DNA of 64,000 nucleotides from DASZQL01 sp964391865 (lineage in GTDB: Bacteria; Planctomycetota; Phycisphaerae; Phycisphaerales; UBA1924): contig CAYMNQ010000008.1 in the NCBI GenBank assembly GCA_964391865.1, positions 24,989 to 88,988 on the forward strand. Reading direction: 5' to 3'. Below, one piece after another: positions 52,745 to 62,051 of the stretch. Below the pieces are notes generated by a model that was given only the letters and a program-made list of their open reading frames with translations, was not told the DNA's origin and did not search any database. The first letter of the stretch is position 1, and every line of letters begins with the position of its first letter. The position numbers and the translations under genes are program-made.

Positions 52745-53272
52745 TCACTCGTCGCGCGACAGCTTTTTCATTTTGTCGAGCGCCGCTTCGTACTGCTTCT
52801 TCAGCAGTCGGTAGCGGAGGAGCGACTTCGCGCGGGTGATCAGTTCGATCTTGTGCAGCGGCTTGGTGAGGAAATCGTCCGCACCGCTTTCGACGGCGCG
52901 CTCGACGTCCCCCACTTCGCTGAGCGCCGTGACCATGACGATCGGGATGTCGCGGAAGGCCGGGTCGCTCTTCAGCTTGGTGCAGAGCTGGTAGCCGCTC
53001 ATCCGCGGCATCATGACGTCGAGGATGATGAGGTCGGGCTGTCCGGCGTCGATCTCGGCGAGGGCCTCGATGCCGTCGCGCGCGGTGCGGACCTTGCATC
53101 CGATCTCTTCGAGATACGCCTGCAGGAGTTCGAGATTCTGCTCGTGGTCGTCGACCACGAGAATCGACGCGGCCCTGAGTTCGGCAAGCCCGTCGGGCGA
53201 CATCTCAACACCCGGCACAGAGGGCGCGTCGGGTCGGGTGGCGCGGGTCGAACTGGTTCGGCTGTCCGCCAT
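52745..53272 (-). CDS. Single-domain response regulator
   Basis: A 175-aa protein from ATG 53272, with GGAG 9 nt upstream; an earlier TTG is less likely. Residues about 40-160 are a complete receiver domain: ILVVDDHEQNLELLQAYLEE (acidic pair), LIILDVMMPRMSGYQLCTKL (phospho-accepting Asp), IPIVMVTAL (Thr) and GADDFLTKPLHKIEL (Lys). A Ser/Pro-rich N-terminal segment of about 35 residues and a short basic helix at the C-terminus (KKQYEAALDKMKKLSRD) flank it. No DNA-binding or enzymatic output domain is present, so it may relay or interact. No histidine kinase is adjacent; the Ser/Thr kinase at 23 kb is unrelated. Confidence 0.9.
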   Translation of the reverse strand: MADSRTSSTRATRPDAPSVPGVEMSPDGLAELRAASILVVDDHEQNLELLQAYLEEIGCKVRTARDGIEALAEIDAGQPDLIILDVMMPRMSGYQLCTKLKSDPAFRDIPIVMVTALSEVGDVERAVESGADDFLTKPLHKIELITRAKSLLRYRLLKKQYEAALDKMKKLSRDE

Positions 53273-53388
53273 CAGAATCAACTCCAATCGAGGAATTGGG
53301 TCGAATGTACCACGCTCGGAACCCTTTCAAATTGCAAACGAGCAGTCCCCGATTCATAAACAATGCGCGCGAACTGAGCGCCCGCCCC

Positions 53389-53417
53389 TTCCAAACAGAA
53401 TGCGAAACAGTTATAAT
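53389..53417 (+). promoter_or_regulatory. Candidate sigma70-type promoter
   Basis: TTCCAA (53389-53394) is followed by a perfect TATAAT (53412-53417) with a 17-nt spacer. Transcription would start about 90 nt upstream of the TTG start at 53515. Confidence 0.55.
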
Positions 53418-53514
53418 GGGACGAACTTCGAGTCTCTTTTCAACGTGTTACTCACATGGGTGCTCGTTGATCGCCCGCCAATCCGACCCCCCGGACCCCT
53501 ATGGAGGCTACGCA

Positions 53515-53976
53515 TTGGGCTATACCGCGAAGAAGACCCGCTCCGCGTGGGAAGACCGCTTCCGCACGCCGAGCTTCGACGATCTCCGCAGCCACTACAA
53601 CAAGCAACTCGGCACGCTGATCGAGCTGAGCCGCGAGAGGCTGCTCGGGTTCCCCGGCGTCAGCGAGTCGGTGACGTGGGAAGGTTTGCCGTGGCGTTGG
53701 ACGTTGACGTTCCGGTGCGTGGATGACGCCGCCCGGCCGTGGGCGTACCTGGTGCCCGACCCGGTGGCGCCGAAGATTTCCATGCCGCTGACGGCGGAGA
53801 TGGTGCAATCATTCCCGCTGCATCGGCTGAAGAAGCACATCCGCGACGGCGTGCTCGGCGCGCGGGTGGTCGGCGGGGTGCATTGGGCGACCTTTGACGT
53901 GTCGAGCAAGTCGATGCTGGATGACGTGCTCGATCTGGCGAAGCGGAAGCACCAGTTCGTCACCGCGCAGAATTGA
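53515..53976 (+). CDS. Small hypothetical protein
   Basis: A 153-aa protein read from TTG 53515, with GGAGG (53503-53507) 7 nt upstream; the alternative ATG at 53416 overlaps the -10 box and would add 33 unlikely residues. The sequence begins GYTAKKTRSAWEDRFRTPSF and continues DDLRSHYNKQLGTLIELSRE, SVTWEGLPWRWTLTFR, LVPDPVAPKISMPL and FPLHRLKKHIRDGVLG. It looks like an alpha/beta single domain with many conserved-looking aromatic and basic residues. I do not recognise the family (it recalls small DUF3788-like or DUF1801-like proteins). Cytoplasmic, apparently monocistronic. Confidence 0.7.
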   Translation: MGYTAKKTRSAWEDRFRTPSFDDLRSHYNKQLGTLIELSRERLLGFPGVSESVTWEGLPWRWTLTFRCVDDAARPWAYLVPDPVAPKISMPLTAEMVQSFPLHRLKKHIRDGVLGARVVGGVHWATFDVSSKSMLDDVLDLAKRKHQFVTAQN

Positions 53977-54065
53977 AGCTGAGCGCGCCGCAACGGGTAC
54001 GCCTCCCGCGTTAATCCGTTCAAGACGTTGACGGATTTTCTCCGCGCGCCGCGCGTCTTCGAGTC

Positions 54066-55013
54066 TCAGGGTTGATCCGGGTTGTACCACTCCCCCGCGC
54101 CTGTCGTGGTGTGCCGCCACTTGGTCTTGCGCGGATCGACGCCGAAGTAGGTTGCGAGCGCGCCGGGATCGGCATCGCGGATCGGGGCCGCCCCGCTGAG
54201 GAGGAGGTCGGCGCTCCATGTCGCCGGCCGAACACCGGCGAGTTCCGCTTGAAGTCGCACGAGGGCGAGATACTCGCGTTCGTTCAGGCGAGGTCCGGGG
54301 TTGCCGCCGCAGGTCGGGCAGGGGCGCGCCGGGGCGGCGGAGTCGATCGAGCTTGACGCGACGCGCCGGTTGCGGCATTCGGGGCAGACGGTCACCGCGG
54401 CGGACTCGTCCGCGACGCGCGCGAGGATGTGGTGACGCTCGCGCATCGGCAGAAGATTGGACGCGACATCGGCTCGGCGGAGTAGGTCCTGCGCGGCGCG
54501 CGGCTCCTGCGCCGCGAAGTGGATCGTTGCGAGCAGTATCGCCTCGGCGGAGGGCTCACGCGATGCGCTGGCGACGGACGAGTCGGGCGCGGGCCGGGCC
54601 GAATGCGCCGGAGCGTCCGGTGTTGCCGCGGCGCTGGCTCCATTCAACCCGCCCATCGCGGCGAGCCATGACTTCTCGTCGGCATTGGTCGAGAGGTCGC
54701 GGAGCGCGAGGCAGACGCTCGGGCCGAGGGAGCTTGGAGAACCGGCGCGCCGGTCAAGCTCGTGCGCGAGCACGAACAGCTCACGGGCCAACTTCGTGTC
54801 GGTGTCGTTGGTCTTCTCGTACGCGATCTCTTCCGCGAGCTCGAAGTACCCGATCGGGCGCGCCGGGTCGAGCGCTTCGAGGCGTGCTGCGCGGTTCGGG
54901 ACACCGGGGCGCGCCGGCGGCGGGCTGCCCGGCTCGGCGCGTCCGGCCGTCGCTGCCGACAGACCGGCGAGCACCGCCATCAACCAAAGCGTGGGCGTGA
55001 GAGAGCGGGTCAT
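54066..55013 (-). CDS. Exported protein with a zinc-ribbon-like motif
   Basis: A 315-aa protein, last gene of a coupled four-gene operon (its start overlaps the previous stop by four bases, ATGA). Signal peptide about 1-25 (LWLMAVLAGLSAATAGRA). The first part is helical with repeat-like features (PIGYFELAEEIAYEKTNDTD, ELFVLAHELDRRAG). Near residues 210-250 there are two CxxC pairs (VCPECRNRRV and RPCPTCGGNPG), a likely zinc ribbon. The C-terminal part (RLNEREYLALVRLQAELAGV, YFGVDPRKTKWRHTT) has no recognised match. A zinc ribbon on an exported protein is uncommon. Unknown function. Confidence 0.75.
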   Translation of the reverse strand: MTRSLTPTLWLMAVLAGLSAATAGRAEPGSPPPARPGVPNRAARLEALDPARPIGYFELAEEIAYEKTNDTDTKLARELFVLAHELDRRAGSPSSLGPSVCLALRDLSTNADEKSWLAAMGGLNGASAAATPDAPAHSARPAPDSSVASASREPSAEAILLATIHFAAQEPRAAQDLLRRADVASNLLPMRERHHILARVADESAAVTVCPECRNRRVASSSIDSAAPARPCPTCGGNPGPRLNEREYLALVRLQAELAGVRPATWSADLLLSGAAPIRDADPGALATYFGVDPRKTKWRHTTTGAGEWYNPDQP

Positions 55014-57286
55014 GACGCATTCTCCGGAGTGACCTCGCGTGCGAGCCTGATCCCCCAGAGTCGCACGATGGCGCGCGCACCGTCGCTGAGCTGAGCGAAG
55101 ACACTCGTAGCGCGACGCGAAGCGGCGCGGAACTCTTCGGCCACGGCGCGACAGGCGGCCGCGCGGCTGGGACGCTCGCCCGCGACGGCGTACGCCATGA
55201 TCTCGACTAGGCTTGCCTGCTCGGCGACGGCGGCGCGGATCGGGCCGCTCGCGAGAGCCCGGCGAGCGGCGGCGGTGCGCTCAATCGACTCGAGGCTGTC
55301 TGTGGTCCACGCACCGGGAACGAGAGCCGAGGCGCGACGGCTCCACGCGTCGCGCAGTCGGCGGAAGGCATCGGCGGGTGAGCTGGACGCGGCAGATTCC
55401 GAGGCGCCCCCGACTTCTTCGGCCTGCTGCTCGGCACTCTCGCGCATGAGTTCGGCGAGTCGGTCAAGGTTCGCATCCGTGCCGGTAGCGGCGAGTTCGA
55501 GAAGCCGCGCCACGAGCGCGGCGCGGGCTTCGCTGGGCCACCGTGCATCCTCTACCGGCGACAGCGACTCGAGCGTGAGCTCAGAGATGAGCCCAGAGAT
55601 ACCGTCCTGACGGGGCAACTGCACGCTCTGCTCGAGCAACGCCTGAATCATCGGCAGGCTGCCCGCCTGCATCTTCCCGGCCTGCTGCGCGGCGGCGCGG
55701 ATCTCGGGCGTCGCGCCGAGCACGGCGGCGTGCGCGAGCGCGTCGGCATCGGCCGCGCCGAGCGGTCGCGGCGAGCGCATCAGCTCGGTCACCAGTTGGA
55801 GCTTTGCGTCATTGTTGCCCGCTGCTCCGAAGTAGCGGGCGGACCACTCCCCGTCAGGCCGCACCCCCGGCGCGGTCAGCAGGGTCAGAGCAGCGCCGAC
55901 CCTCGCCGCGTCCTTGTCGCGCACGGAGGCTTCGTCCGTGCGCGTCGCGAAGGCGCGCAGCGATTCGCGCGCGGTCGCCTGGTCATCGCGCATCAGCGCA
56001 GCGGCGGTGGCGCTGAGCAGCGAGCAGGCGGCCGCATCGGCGAGCAGCACTGCGGGATCGTTGGAGGTCGGCCGTTGCGCCAGCCGGCGGCGGCACTCGT
56101 CGGTCCATCGCTCGGCGATGAGATCGACCTCCCGCTCCTGCGCGACGCCCCAGGCGCTCGCGAGCCGGCGGCGAAGCTCGGCACGTTCGACCGGGCTGGC
56201 GCTGGGCTGGAGCGCGGCGGCACCCGGGAGCGCGCCCGCGGGCAACGCGGAGAGCAGTTCGCCGAGTTCGGGCGTGCCGATCGTCTTCGCGTCCAACCAC
56301 GACAGGAGACGCTCACGGCCCGCGAGCGAGCCGTGCCAATCGATGCTCTCGACGATCAGCGCGAGCGCGCGCCGTGCGTCGACGTCGAGCGCGACTGAGG
56401 GCCGTGCTCCGACCAGAAGTTCTGCGATATCGAGCAACGCGAACTCCGTTGCGCTCGCGGCGTCGGGGTTCGCCCGCGCGAGACACTGCGCCGCGCCAAT
56501 CCAGCGTCGCCAGGATTCGTCGAGATCCTCGGACAGCGCCGACGAACGCTCGGCGATCAGGCGCACGGCGATCCAACGCATCGCGCTGATGGACCTCTCG
56601 GTAAACGGGTCGGCGTCTGACCGGGGCGGCCCGAAGCGCTCGTCCAGCCGCGCCGCGAGCGCGCGGCGCCGATCGGGGTTGCTGATGTCGCTCCGGTCCA
56701 TCGCCCGCCCGAGCAGGCCGGCGGCGAAGATCATGGGCTGGATCGCGCCGACATCGGGCGTCGCGCCGATCGGGTTCTCGATCGTGGCCGCATCGAGAAG
56801 CGGGCGCAACGCGGCATCCAGTTCGTCGCCCTTCGATTGCAGCGAGACGATCGAGATCAATCGGCTGGCGGCGGCGTGCAACGCGGGGAGTGTCTCGGCG
56901 TCGGCGCGGACCCAACTCCGGCCCAGCGCGCGGAAGCACTCCGCCCACGCGTCGATCGCGCGGGGCCGGTCAAGGTCCCATACTTCCGGCAGTGCGCGGA
57001 GCTGCGCGAGCAGCTTCGGAACGTCGTCCGTTGGCGGCGAAGCGGGCCTCGGTGCGATCGGCGCGGGGGACTGGCGCGGCGGCGGTGGCGGGAGTTCGGT
57101 CCCGCGCGGCGCCATCGCCGCGGCACTCTCGGTTGCAGCGCGCTCGGGCGACCGCGGGCGAACAAGGCTCCAGAGCGCCATCGCCATCACGCTCGCGGTG
57201 AGGAGCAGGACCGCGAGGATGACAAGCATCGCGGTCGGACGCGCTCGCGAGGCGCGGCGGGCGGCGAGAGAACGGATCTCCGTCAT
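55010..57286 (-). CDS. Membrane-anchored helical protein of the vWA operon
   Basis: A 758-aa protein from ATG 57286, overlapping the upstream stop (ATGA). After a basic cytoplasmic start it has one membrane helix at about residues 19-42 (TAMLVILAVLLLTASVMAMA), a Pro-rich linker (ELPPPPPRQSPAPIAPRP) and a long alpha-helical, Ala/Leu/Arg-rich periplasmic part without catalytic motifs. The organisation resembles helical-repeat scaffolds (TPR-like), though no repeat fits well. It is part of a gene set unknown to me as a characterised system; proteins of this type are often poorly conserved in sequence and known only from their context. Confidence 0.7.
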   Translation of the reverse strand: MTEIRSLAARRASRARPTAMLVILAVLLLTASVMAMALWSLVRPRSPERAATESAAAMAPRGTELPPPPPRQSPAPIAPRPASPPTDDVPKLLAQLRALPEVWDLDRPRAIDAWAECFRALGRSWVRADAETLPALHAAASRLISIVSLQSKGDELDAALRPLLDAATIENPIGATPDVGAIQPMIFAAGLLGRAMDRSDISNPDRRRALAARLDERFGPPRSDADPFTERSISAMRWIAVRLIAERSSALSEDLDESWRRWIGAAQCLARANPDAASATEFALLDIAELLVGARPSVALDVDARRALALIVESIDWHGSLAGRERLLSWLDAKTIGTPELGELLSALPAGALPGAAALQPSASPVERAELRRRLASAWGVAQEREVDLIAERWTDECRRRLAQRPTSNDPAVLLADAAACSLLSATAAALMRDDQATARESLRAFATRTDEASVRDKDAARVGAALTLLTAPGVRPDGEWSARYFGAAGNNDAKLQLVTELMRSPRPLGAADADALAHAAVLGATPEIRAAAQQAGKMQAGSLPMIQALLEQSVQLPRQDGISGLISELTLESLSPVEDARWPSEARAALVARLLELAATGTDANLDRLAELMRESAEQQAEEVGGASESAASSSPADAFRRLRDAWSRRASALVPGAWTTDSLESIERTAAARRALASGPIRAAVAEQASLVEIMAYAVAGERPSRAAACRAVAEEFRAASRRATSVFAQLSDGARAIVRLWGIRLAREVTPENAS

Positions 57287-60200
57287 GGCGTGCCCTCGCC
57301 GAGTTCGCGGAGACGCCGGGCGATCTCGGCGTAGCGGGCGCGCCACTCGGGCGGTCCGTCGTCCGGGTACAGCACGCGGTGCTGGCGCAGCAGCTGCGCC
57401 GCGCGCGGCGGGTCGGATCGGGCGAGCGCTCCGAGCAAGCGCAGCTTGCTCTCGTGCCACGCCTTGGTGCCCGCATCGAGAGAGCCCAACAGGAGGGCCC
57501 ATTTCTCAGCCGCGCTCGCCCACTCGCCCGCGGCTTCATCGATCTCCGCCGAGCCGCGGATGATGCCGGCATCGTTCGGGCGCTCACGCGCGGCGATGCG
57601 GTAGAGGAGCAACGCGAGGTCGCGCTGCGCGGCGTCGCGGCGCGTGCGCCAGAGCTCGGCGGCGGCCTGCGCGATGGTCACGCGGATCATGGTCCAGTCG
57701 GGGCTTGCCAGATGCGTGGCGGCGGGCGTCTCCTCGATGCTGAGGAGTCTTCGTCCCTCGGCCACGAGCCGTTCGGCAGCCTCGGCGCGGGATCGGTCGT
57801 CGGGCGAGGCGCGAGTACTCTCCCATCGCTTGGCGGCTTCCTCGAAAAGCACCGCGTCGCACATCGCGCCGAACCGCTCGCTCCTCGCGCGAATGGAGCC
57901 AATCAGAGATTCCGCGAGCGCGCCGTCGCCGCGGATCAGCGCGATCTGCAATCGGCGGAACTCGATCTCGGCGGCGGCTTCGGGGTCGGCGATCGCGTCC
58001 GCCGCCGCCAGTTGCGCGACGAGATCGAGCGCCCGGAGCGCTCCGGCGACGTCGGGGGGCGAAGCCGCGAGCAGCGCGTCGGCGATGCGGAGCGCGAACG
58101 CGCCGGCGCGCTGTGCCGCCGCCGCGTCGGAGATGGGTGGCTGGGCCTGACGTGCATCGGCGGCGAGCAGCGGCTCGGCGACAGCGACGAATCGGCGGGC
58201 GGCGAAGGCTCGCTCGCTCTGGGCCGCGACGCGGAAGTTCTCGTACAGCACGCGGGCCGCCTCGCGCCGAGCGGTGAGGTACGCGGGCGAGGACTCGGGG
58301 ATCGCGAGGAGCTCGCGGGCGATCGCCTCGCTCGGGCCTTGCGCGGAGAGCGCGCGGCGGAGCGTGACCTCCGCCGCACGGGCGTCGAGTGGGTGCGCGC
58401 CCACGAACTCGGCGAGCAGGCGGTCGCGCCTCGCGGTGAGATCGGGCGACGCCTGTGGTTCGAGGGCGGCGGCCTCGGCGGCTCGGATTGCCATCCACAG
58501 GGCATCCGCTGCGCGCGGCTTGTCCGCGATGTTCGCCGCGGCGGACTCGAAGCCCTCCGACGCGCGGAGCAGCGTTGCGGCGTCGGCCCGTGACTCAAAG
58601 AGCGTGGCGGCGAGCATGAGCATCGCGGCACCGCGGTGAGCCTCTGTTGATGCAGCACGTGCGGCGATCTCGAACTCTTGCACGGCGCGGGTGAACATGC
58701 CGGCGACCTCGGCGGGCGGCTTGGTGTCAGGCATGGCCGGCGGGAGGGCGGCGCGGGCGCGCTCGATGGCTTGCAGCCCGCGGGTCATCAGCGCGGTGAA
58801 CGAGTCGCCGCGCGTCAGTTCGGGGTAGCGTTCGGCGAGATCGCGCGCGTGCCCCCACTCCGCGTTCAGCAACAAGTGCTCGACGGCGGTGGATGCGAGC
58901 CGGCGAGCGGCGGCGCGGTCAGACTCGGCGCTCGGCCGCGACTCCGTTGCAAGAACGGCGATGAGGCGTGCTTCGGCGGTGCTCAGACGCGGGGCGCGAT
59001 CCCCCTTGCCATCAGCGGCACGCCTGGCGCTGACCCAGTTCTGCAGCAGTTCCCATCGGCCCGTCATCCCGAGCACCTGGATGCGCCGGATGAAGACCTG
59101 CTCGGAGACTTCAGCGGCGACGCCCTCGGCGTTCTCGAGCAGGTCGAGCCATCGCATGCCCGCGTCGGTCCCGCCGCGGAGCGCCTCGGCGACCGCCGCG
59201 CCGACCGCCGCACGCGCGACGTGCTCGAAACGGAACAACTGAACGGCGGCGGCTTCGGGCTTGGCGGACTCGCCCGGCGCGGCGTTGAGGAGCCAACCGA
59301 AGTGCTTCTGCGCTTCGGCGGCCAGCACGTCGCGGTGCTGCGGGTCGAACTCGGCCCCGAGCGTGCAGGCCCAGCCGGCGTGGAAACGCGCGAGCGAGCG
59401 GTGACGGCGCGCGGCGGCGAGCGCTTCGACGAGCACACGGTCGTCGCTCGCGCGCATCGCATCTTCCTGACGCTCGAGCGCGAGAACGCGCTGCTGGGCG
59501 CGGCCGGCGATGTCGGCGAGATCGCGCGCGAGCACGCCGACGCGGGCCATCGCGTCGATCGCCGCGGTCTCAACACCCAGGCGCAGGCGCCAGCGGTCAA
59601 GCACCGGCTCCACGCGGGCAAAGGCGGCACGCGCGAGGTTCAGGCGCAGCTCGATGGTGTCCGCTTCGGGCGCGGCCGCGAGCAGGCGGTCGACCGAATC
59701 CTCGATCGCGCGCTGCGCCGCGGGATCGCTCGCCGAGACGATCATGCGAGAGTAGAGGGCCGCGAGCCGCTTGGCGAGTTCGAGTTGCTCCTGGCGCGGT
59801 GTGGCGTTGAATCGACGCCAGAGGTTCTCGGCGAGCAGTCGGTCCAGCCCGTGATCCTGAAGGTACCGCTCGAGGGCTTCGTCGCTCGAAGCGGCAACGG
59901 CGGCACCGGGCGAGCCCGAGCGCATGCGGGCCGCGCTGGCGGCATCGCCGGCGCGCTCAATCTCCATGGCGGCACGCTCGCGGCACCAGGCGGAGAGCAT
60001 GGGCAGGTCGGCATCGAATCGGCTCACCACGCTGAGCAGTTCGAGGACGCCGGCGGTGCGTTCTGCCGGGCTCTCGCTGCTCAGGCCGCTCGCGCCGAGC
60101 GCGGCGCGGGCCCACGCCTCTCGCCACGCGCCGGGGTGCTGGTCGATGACGGCGCGCAGGCGGTCACGCCCCGCGGCGTCGGATGCGTTTCCGGCACGCA

Positions 60201-60849
60201 GCGCGCCGGTGATGTCGCTCACGAGCAGCACCGCCGAGTCGGCGGTCGTCTCGCTCAATTGTTCACCGGCATAGAGCCGCGCGAGCGATCGTGCCAGCGG
60301 ATCGTTCCACTCCTGCGGCAGCGCACCAAGGAGGTTCGTCGTCAACATCGGCGGCAGGTCGGGCACCAGTCCCGTTCCTTCATCGAGCAGCGGCTTCAGC
60401 GGCGGGTCGCCCGCGACCTTCCAGCCGGCGCGGCGGCATCGCAGCGCGACAAGCCACGGCTCGACAGCCCCGGCCGCGTCGCGCCGCTCGAGCCGGCAGC
60501 GCAGCGTGCCCTCGGCGACAAGGAGCGCCGTGGGGCCATCGAGAGAGCGGTAGGTCTTGAAGAGTTCATCGAACATGGGCGCGGCGAGGGCGATGTCGCC
60601 GCGGGCGAGGCGCAGCCGCGCGCGCCACACGGCCACCGAGACGTCGGCGAACCGGGCCGCCTGCTGCGCGTGCGGCGGCCCGAGCACTTCGCGGACGGCG
60701 TCCCAACCGATAACGCGCGGTTCGTCGCCCCCCACTTCAACGCCGCGCGCGGACACCTCGACGATCGGCGCGTCGACCGCGCTCCCGCCGCCGCGCAGGA
60801 TCACCTGCCCGAGCATCACACAGACCACGGCAGCAGTCGCGCTGAGCAT
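57283..60849 (-). CDS. Large TPR-like exported protein of the vWA operon
   Basis: A 1188-aa protein from ATG 60849, sharing one base with the vWA gene stop (TGATG); a GTG three bases earlier is possible. A short hydrophobic N-terminus (MLSATAAVVCVMLGQVIL) may be a signal peptide. The rest is helical and rich in Ala/Arg/Glu, with TPR-like helical pairs throughout. Examples are VAVWRARLRLARGDIALAAP and FDELFKTYRSLDGPTALLVA near the N-terminus, ALLLYRIAARERPNDAGIIR and ASAAEKWALLLGSLDAGTKA near the C-terminus. No catalytic or ligand motif is seen. It is among the longest genes of the window and would act as a scaffold or counting protein in the periplasm. Confidence 0.75.
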   Translation of the reverse strand: MLSATAAVVCVMLGQVILRGGGSAVDAPIVEVSARGVEVGGDEPRVIGWDAVREVLGPPHAQQAARFADVSVAVWRARLRLARGDIALAAPMFDELFKTYRSLDGPTALLVAEGTLRCRLERRDAAGAVEPWLVALRCRRAGWKVAGDPPLKPLLDEGTGLVPDLPPMLTTNLLGALPQEWNDPLARSLARLYAGEQLSETTADSAVLLVSDITGALRAGNASDAAGRDRLRAVIDQHPGAWREAWARAALGASGLSSESPAERTAGVLELLSVVSRFDADLPMLSAWCRERAAMEIERAGDAASAARMRSGSPGAAVAASSDEALERYLQDHGLDRLLAENLWRRFNATPRQEQLELAKRLAALYSRMIVSASDPAAQRAIEDSVDRLLAAAPEADTIELRLNLARAAFARVEPVLDRWRLRLGVETAAIDAMARVGVLARDLADIAGRAQQRVLALERQEDAMRASDDRVLVEALAAARRHRSLARFHAGWACTLGAEFDPQHRDVLAAEAQKHFGWLLNAAPGESAKPEAAAVQLFRFEHVARAAVGAAVAEALRGGTDAGMRWLDLLENAEGVAAEVSEQVFIRRIQVLGMTGRWELLQNWVSARRAADGKGDRAPRLSTAEARLIAVLATESRPSAESDRAAARRLASTAVEHLLLNAEWGHARDLAERYPELTRGDSFTALMTRGLQAIERARAALPPAMPDTKPPAEVAGMFTRAVQEFEIAARAASTEAHRGAAMLMLAATLFESRADAATLLRASEGFESAAANIADKPRAADALWMAIRAAEAAALEPQASPDLTARRDRLLAEFVGAHPLDARAAEVTLRRALSAQGPSEAIARELLAIPESSPAYLTARREAARVLYENFRVAAQSERAFAARRFVAVAEPLLAADARQAQPPISDAAAAQRAGAFALRIADALLAASPPDVAGALRALDLVAQLAAADAIADPEAAAEIEFRRLQIALIRGDGALAESLIGSIRARSERFGAMCDAVLFEEAAKRWESTRASPDDRSRAEAAERLVAEGRRLLSIEETPAATHLASPDWTMIRVTIAQAAAELWRTRRDAAQRDLALLLYRIAARERPNDAGIIRGSAEIDEAAGEWASAAEKWALLLGSLDAGTKAWHESKLRLLGALARSDPPRAAQLLRQHRVLYPDDGPPEWRARYAEIARRLRELGEGTP

Positions 60850-61859
60850 CACGGCTTCTTCGGGCCCTCGACGTGCGTATACGTCCCGCCGGTGAGGCGG
60901 GCGAGGCGGCGCATCAGTTTCTCCGAGTCACGCTCGACGAACGTGATGCAGTGGAGCTGAGTGCGTTTGCCGCCGCCGCGACTCGCTCGGTCGATGAGCG
61001 CGACGAGTTGCTCTGCGATGCTCGCTTCGAAGACGCCGTCGGTCATGAAGTAGATGCCGTCGGCACGGGGCTTGAACGCTTCGATTGCCTGGAACGCTGG
61101 GAGCGGGTTGGTCGCGCCGCCGGCGGAGATGCCTCGGATCGCGACCAGCGCCTCGCGCCGGTTCTTCTCGCTCGCGGGCACCCAGTCGGTGCCCGTGAGC
61201 GGGAGCGCGCTGCTGTTGAAGAGGATGATCGAAACGCTAGCGGACTCGGGGAGCGCCGCGACGGAACGTGTGAGTTCATCCTGCAGCGCGGAGAGGCGTT
61301 CGCCCGCCATGGAGCCGGAGGTATCGACGATGTACGCGAAACGCGTGCCGCGGGCTTCGATGCCGAAGAACTTGGCGGTGCCGCCCCCGCCGCCGCCGAG
61401 ACCACCGAGACCGTCGGCGAGTTCGCTTTCCGAGTCACTGTGAGCGGCGCCGCCACTGCCGGAGCCGACGGAATCGACGTCGCCCACGGTGAGCCGCGGC
61501 AGAGAATCGCCCGCGCTGGGGATCGTGGTCATGCCGCCGAAGTCGGCCTTCGCGGGTTCGAGCGAGAGCGCGGCGGAGCCGAGCGGCGCGCCGCCCATCT
61601 CGGAGAGCTCGGTCTGCGCGGAGATCGTGACCTCGGTGCGCGGGCCGCCGGTGCCGTCGCCGAGGATCGGGGGCTCGATGAAGAGGAGCGCGACCGCCAG
61701 CGCCAGCGCGACGTGCAGAAACATCGACACGGTCATGCCGAAGATCGCGGGCAACCCGGCGCTCTGCTGCCGGCGCGCGAACGCGGCGAGAAGCCGGCCC
61801 AGCGCGCCGCCCGCATCGGCGGAAGATTCGAGTTCGATGGGTTTCGGCTGATCCGTCAT
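60849..61859 (-). CDS. Membrane-anchored von Willebrand factor A protein
   Basis: A 336-aa protein from ATG 61859, with AGGAA 9 nt upstream. A membrane helix lies at about residues 42-64 (GMTVSMFLHVALALAVALLF), then a Gly/Ser-rich linker (ADGLGGLGGGGGGTAKFFG). The vWA domain runs from about 180 to 336 with an intact metal-ion-dependent adhesion site: DTSGSM, then the Thr/Asp positions in GISAGGATNPLPAFQAIEAF and YFMTDGVFEASI. It is the first gene of the operon and divergent to pyrH (192 bp). vWA domains bind protein partners through a bridging metal. It resembles the BatA-like and TonB-adjacent vWA proteins of planctomycetes, but no MoxR-type ATPase is nearby. Confidence 0.88.
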   Translation of the reverse strand: MTDQPKPIELESSADAGGALGRLLAAFARRQQSAGLPAIFGMTVSMFLHVALALAVALLFIEPPILGDGTGGPRTEVTISAQTELSEMGGAPLGSAALSLEPAKADFGGMTTIPSAGDSLPRLTVGDVDSVGSGSGGAAHSDSESELADGLGGLGGGGGGTAKFFGIEARGTRFAYIVDTSGSMAGERLSALQDELTRSVAALPESASVSIILFNSSALPLTGTDWVPASEKNRREALVAIRGISAGGATNPLPAFQAIEAFKPRADGIYFMTDGVFEASIAEQLVALIDRASRGGGKRTQLHCITFVERDSEKLMRRLARLTGGTYTHVEGPKKP

Positions 61860-62051
61860 CCGAACCGGTTCCTGAAACTCCCGACGAGCGCGGGGGGCCG
61901 GGGGCCGCAGAGTGTGACCGCCGGCGCGCCCGCGGGTTCCTGCGAGGGGCCGAGCGGCACTCACTATATGCCCGGCGGCGTCACTTGACCCCCGGCGCGC
62001 CCCCCCTTCCAATGCGGGCTCGACGCCCGAACCGCGAATGGGGACCGCCGC

